A DNA stretch of 43,116 nucleotides, taken from the NCBI GenBank assembly GCA_003220265.1, contig QHRW01000128.1:1-43116 (forward strand). The letters are read 5' to 3'. The notes under the pieces are model-generated. The model did no database searches. It saw nothing but the letters and a program-made list of their open reading frames with translations, and had not been told where the DNA came from. Of this stretch, positions 40,340 to 43,116 are shown piece after piece; the first letter of the stretch is position 1, and every line of letters begins with the position of its first letter. Source of the stretch: Candidatus Rokuibacteriota bacterium (GTDB lineage: Bacteria > Methylomirabilota > Methylomirabilia > Rokubacteriales > CSP1-6). A program made the position numbers and the translations under genes.

Positions 40340-41275
40340 GTGCGGCGCGCGGGCGCCGGCGTCCTCGCGCTCGCCTCGCTCGCCGTCCTGCCGGCCGGCG
40401 CCGGCGTGAGGGCCGCCGCCCCGGCGCCGGCGCTCGAGGTCGTCGCGACATCGACCGACCTCAAGGCGCTGGTGGAGGCGGTCGGCGGCGACCGCGTGCG
40501 CGTGGACAGCCTCGCCGCACCGCTGCACGACCCGCACGCGATCGAGGTCAAGCCCGCGCAGCTCGCGCGCCTGAAGACCGCTGCGCTGCTCGTCCGCGTC
40601 GGACTCGATCACGAGCCGTGGCTCCGGCGCGCCCTCCTCACCCTCGGCGCGTCGGCGCCCGGCGGCGCGCGCGATCTCGACCTCTCGCGGAGCGTCGCGC
40701 TGCTGCAGACCGAGACGCCGCGCCTGCGCGCGGACGTCGCGGCGCACGTGCACGGCTTCGGCAATCCGCACTACTGGCTCGATCCCGAGAACGCGCGGCC
40801 GATGACGGCGGCCATCGCCGCCGCCCTGGCCGGGCTGGCGCCGGCCGAGCGCGCGCACTTCGAGGCCCGGCGAGACCGGTTCCTCGAGCGGCTCGACGCC
40901 GGCCTCGCGCGCTGGCACGGTGCGCTGGCCCGGCACCGCGGCGCGCGCTTGGTGACGATGCACGACGCGTGGACCTACTTCGCCGCGCGCTTCGGGCTGC
41001 TGATCGCCGCCACCGTGGAGCCGACGCCCGGCGTGCCCCCCTCGCCCGCCGCGCTCGGCGGGCTGGTGGAGCGCATGCGTGCCACGCACGTGCGGGTGCT
41101 GGTGGCCGAGCCGTACGCCGATCCCTCGCTGGTGCGCAGCGTCGCGGCCCGCAGCGGCGCGCGCGCCGTGACCCTGGTGCCGTCGGTGGGCGGCGCGCCC
41201 GAGGCCGGCGACTATCTCGCGCTGTTCGACGTCAACGTCGCGCGGCTGGCCGCCGCGCTGGACGCCGCACCGTGA
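40340..41275 (+). CDS. Zinc/manganese-type ABC substrate-binding protein, ZnuA-like
   Basis: A 311-residue cluster A-I binding protein with a signal peptide (residues 1-27). Metal ligands are visible: His in HDPHAIEVKPAQ, His in HGFGNPHYWLDPENA, His in VTMHDAWTYFAARFG, and an acidic residue in VAEPYADPS. There is no long His-rich loop. GTG 40340 is 2 bases past the amidase stop; no strong ribosome site is present, so coupling is likely. It would hand zinc or manganese to the permease encoded next. Confidence 0.85.
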   Translation: MRRAGAGVLALASLAVLPAGAGVRAAAPAPALEVVATSTDLKALVEAVGGDRVRVDSLAAPLHDPHAIEVKPAQLARLKTAALLVRVGLDHEPWLRRALLTLGASAPGGARDLDLSRSVALLQTETPRLRADVAAHVHGFGNPHYWLDPENARPMTAAIAAALAGLAPAERAHFEARRDRFLERLDAGLARWHGALARHRGARLVTMHDAWTYFAARFGLLIAATVEPTPGVPPSPAALGGLVERMRATHVRVLVAEPYADPSLVRSVAARSGARAVTLVPSVGGAPEAGDYLALFDVNVARLAAALDAAP

Positions 41276-42543
41276 TCGACCTGCTCGCGCTGCCCTTCCT
41301 CGCCTGCCTCGTGCTGACCGGCATCCACGCCTATCTCGGCCTGCACGTGCTGGCCCGCGGCGTGATCTTCGTCGACCTGGCGCTGGCGCAGGTGGCGGCG
41401 CTCGGACTCACCGTCGCGCTGCTGGCCGGACACCCCCCGGCGAGCGGGGCGGCCTACGGCTACGCGCTCGCGTTCGCGATCGCCGGCGGCCTGCTCTTCG
41501 CCGTCACGCGCGTGCGGCGCGCACCGATTCCGCAGGAGGCCATCATCGGCATCGTCTACGCGGTGTCGGCGGCGCTCACCGTGCTGGTCGTGGACCGCGC
41601 GCCCCAGGGCGCCGAGCGCATCAAGCAGCTCCTCGTGGGCTCGATCCTCACCGTGACGGGCGGCGACGTGGCCACGCTCGCCGCGCTCTACGCCGCCGTG
41701 GGCGTGGCGCACTGGCTCGCCCGAGGGCCTCTGCTGGCGATCTCGCTCGGCGGCGACCAGACCGGCGGCCGCCGCGTTCTCGTGTGGGACGCGCTCTTCT
41801 ACGCGTCGTTCGCGCTGGTGGTGACGAGCTCGGTCCAGCTGGCCGGCGTGCTGCTCGTCTTCGCGTACCTCGTGGTGCCGGCGGCGATCGCCGTCCTGCT
41901 CGTGCGCGGCGTGGGGGCCCGCCTGGCGCTGGGCTGGCTCGTCGGCGCCGTCGTGAGCGCTGCGGGCCTCGCCGCCTCCTACGCGTGGGACCTGCCAACC
42001 GGCGCCACCGTCGTGGCGGCCTTCGGCGTCGCGCTGGCCTCCGCGGCCGCCGCGCTGGGCGCGCGCGCGAGCGTCATCGCCGTTCGCGCGCACGGCCTCG
42101 CAGCACTCCGTCCAGCGGCCATGGCGCTGGCGGGCCTGGTGAGTCTCATGGGTCTCGCCCTCGCGCTGTTCCCTGCGCTCGACCACCTGTGGCTGGACGC
42201 GCTGGAGCGGGTGGCGCCGGAGGTCCAGGAAGCGTTCCTCACGCCGTCCGAGCGCGCGGTGCGCCGGGAGACGCTGGAGTCGCTGGCGCGGGGCGAGGCC
42301 CAGCTTCGCGAGACGCGCGCGCTCCAGCAGGACGTGCAGTGGGGCACGCGCACACTCGACGCCGAGCGGCAGGAGCGCTTACGCCAGTTCCTGGCGGGCC
42401 GCGGCGAGCTGACGGCGGGCGATCGGCTGGTGCTGCGGACGCTGCGGAGCAAGGCGCGCGAGCGCCAGCGTTACTGGATCGGCGTGCCGCTGGCGCTGGC
42501 GGGTGCCGGCGGCGCGCTCGTGCTGGCGCGCCGCCGGCGCTGA
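41272..42543 (+). CDS. ZnuB-like metal ABC permease with a C-terminal extension
   Basis: A 423-residue protein. Residues 1-270 are a ZnuB/MntB-type permease (GLHVLARGVIFVDLALAQVAALG; QEAIIGIVYAVSAALTVL; GVLLVFAYLVVPAAIAVLL). The rest is extra: a membrane segment at about 282-300, a charged helical region at 305-400 (ERAVRRETLESLARGEAQL; LRQFLAGRGELTAGDRLVL), and a last membrane segment at 401-418 with a basic tail. Typical family members stop near 280 residues. GTG 41272 overlaps the binding-protein stop (GTGA). No ATPase gene follows. Confidence 0.85.
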   Translation: MIDLLALPFLACLVLTGIHAYLGLHVLARGVIFVDLALAQVAALGLTVALLAGHPPASGAAYGYALAFAIAGGLLFAVTRVRRAPIPQEAIIGIVYAVSAALTVLVVDRAPQGAERIKQLLVGSILTVTGGDVATLAALYAAVGVAHWLARGPLLAISLGGDQTGGRRVLVWDALFYASFALVVTSSVQLAGVLLVFAYLVVPAAIAVLLVRGVGARLALGWLVGAVVSAAGLAASYAWDLPTGATVVAAFGVALASAAAALGARASVIAVRAHGLAALRPAAMALAGLVSLMGLALALFPALDHLWLDALERVAPEVQEAFLTPSERAVRRETLESLARGEAQLRETRALQQDVQWGTRTLDAERQERLRQFLAGRGELTAGDRLVLRTLRSKARERQRYWIGVPLALAGAGGALVLARRRR

Positions 42544-42552
42544 GATCCGGAA

Positions 42553-43116
42553 CTACTTCGTCTCGTAGGTGTAGAAGCCGCGGCCGGTCTTGCGGCCGAG
42601 CTGGCCCGCCATCACCATGCGCTTGAGCAGCGGCGGCGGCGCGTAGCGCGGCTCGCGGAACTCCTCGAACATCACCTCGGCCACGTACATCGCGGTGTCG
42701 AGGCCCACGAGGTCGAGCAGCGTGAACGGCCCCATCGGATAGCCGCAGCCGAGCTTCATCGCCTGGTCGATGTCCTCCAGCGACGCCAGCCCGCCCTCGT
42801 ACACGCGGACGGCGTCGAGCAGGTAGGGCACCAGCAGCCGGTTCACGATGAAGGCGGTGGCGTCCTTGGCCAGCACGGGCACCTTGCCCACGCTGCGCAC
42901 GAACTCGGTGGCGGTCCTGACGGCGGCCTCGTCGGTGAGGATCGTCCGCACGACCTCGACCAGCTTCATCAGCGGCACCGGGTTGAAGAAGTGCATGCCG
43001 AGCACCTGGCCGGGGCGCTTCGTCGCCGCCGCCAGCGCCGTCACGTTGCAGGACGACGTGTTGGAGGCCAGGATCGCGTGCGGCACGGCGATACGGTCGA
43101 GCTTGGCGAACGTCTC
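42553..43116 (-). CDS. 3-hydroxybutyryl-CoA dehydrogenase, C-terminal part (partial)
   Basis: The last 187 residues of a 3-hydroxyacyl-CoA dehydrogenase, cut by the right edge of the window. It shows ILASNTSSCNVTALA, the catalytic-His block GMHFFNPVPLMKLVEVV, KDATAFIVNRLLVPYLLDAV, and the C-terminal GCGYPMGPFTLLDLVGLD and LGRKTGRGFYTYE. This is the classical short-chain (HbdA-like) form, distinct from the less typical enzyme at 27313-28278. It converges on the permease gene, 9 bases apart. Confidence 0.9.
   Translation of the reverse strand, partial: ETFAKLDRIAVPHAILASNTSSCNVTALAAATKRPGQVLGMHFFNPVPLMKLVEVVRTILTDEAAVRTATEFVRSVGKVPVLAKDATAFIVNRLLVPYLLDAVRVYEGGLASLEDIDQAMKLGCGYPMGPFTLLDLVGLDTAMYVAEVMFEEFREPRYAPPPLLKRMVMAGQLGRKTGRGFYTYETK

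Overview
The window is a piece of a very GC-rich bacterial chromosome. Its hallmarks are long runs of same-strand genes joined by 4-base stop/start overlaps, frequent GTG starts, many ABC transporters with substrate-binding proteins, and many CoA-ester enzymes. This style fits soil or groundwater lineages such as Candidatus Rokubacteria (Methylomirabilota). That placement is an inference from gene content: there is no rRNA or other marker here.

Layout. 1-4.9 kb: the start of a small secreted protein, a secreted SMP-30/gluconolactonase-like protein, a divergent peptide-type ABC binding protein with a strong promoter, a DUF2652 protein, and a convergent DapA-family gene behind a terminator-like leader hairpin. 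5.1-6.85 kb: a disturbed, less GC-rich patch holding a small lipoprotein and two broken genes. It is flanked by the real end of an ABC permease gene and a remnant end of a second permease gene. 6.85-10.4 kb: a dipeptide-type ABC cassette (binding protein, DppB, DppC).

10.5-35.9 kb: a minus-strand series of about 25 genes that could be largely one transcription unit headed by a GntR/HutC regulator. In transcription order it holds HyuA/HyuB, acyl-CoA dehydrogenase, ankyrin protein, thiolase, 3-hydroxyacyl-CoA dehydrogenase, amidohydrolase, DUF35 protein, phosphoesterase, a split B12-dependent mutase with an alpha/beta hydrolase between its subunits, a thioredoxin-like protein, a molybdenum hydroxylase large subunit, a VapBC pair, a class III CoA-transferase, an opine-dehydrogenase-like protein, a V4R protein, and a branched-chain-type (Liv) ABC transporter with an embedded cupin. 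Together these suggest uptake of an amide or cyclic-amide compound, ring or amide opening, hydroxylation, CoA activation, beta-oxidation and mutase steps. The substrate cannot be read from the sequence.

36-43.1 kb: a frameshifted PxKF-type surface protein, a secreted Asn/Ser/Thr-rich repeat protein, a second acyl-CoA dehydrogenase, a secreted acetamidase/formamidase-family protein, a ZnuA/ZnuB-like pair whose permease carries an unusual extension, and the end of a 3-hydroxybutyryl-CoA dehydrogenase gene. No tRNA, rRNA, CRISPR array, transposase or integrase was found. The most unusual points are the remnant permease tail flanking the disturbed patch, a small hairpin element inserted with a 13-bp repeat at an operon junction, a LivM/binding-protein ORF without an intervening stop, and a VapBC pair with its own palindromic operator inside the catabolic run.
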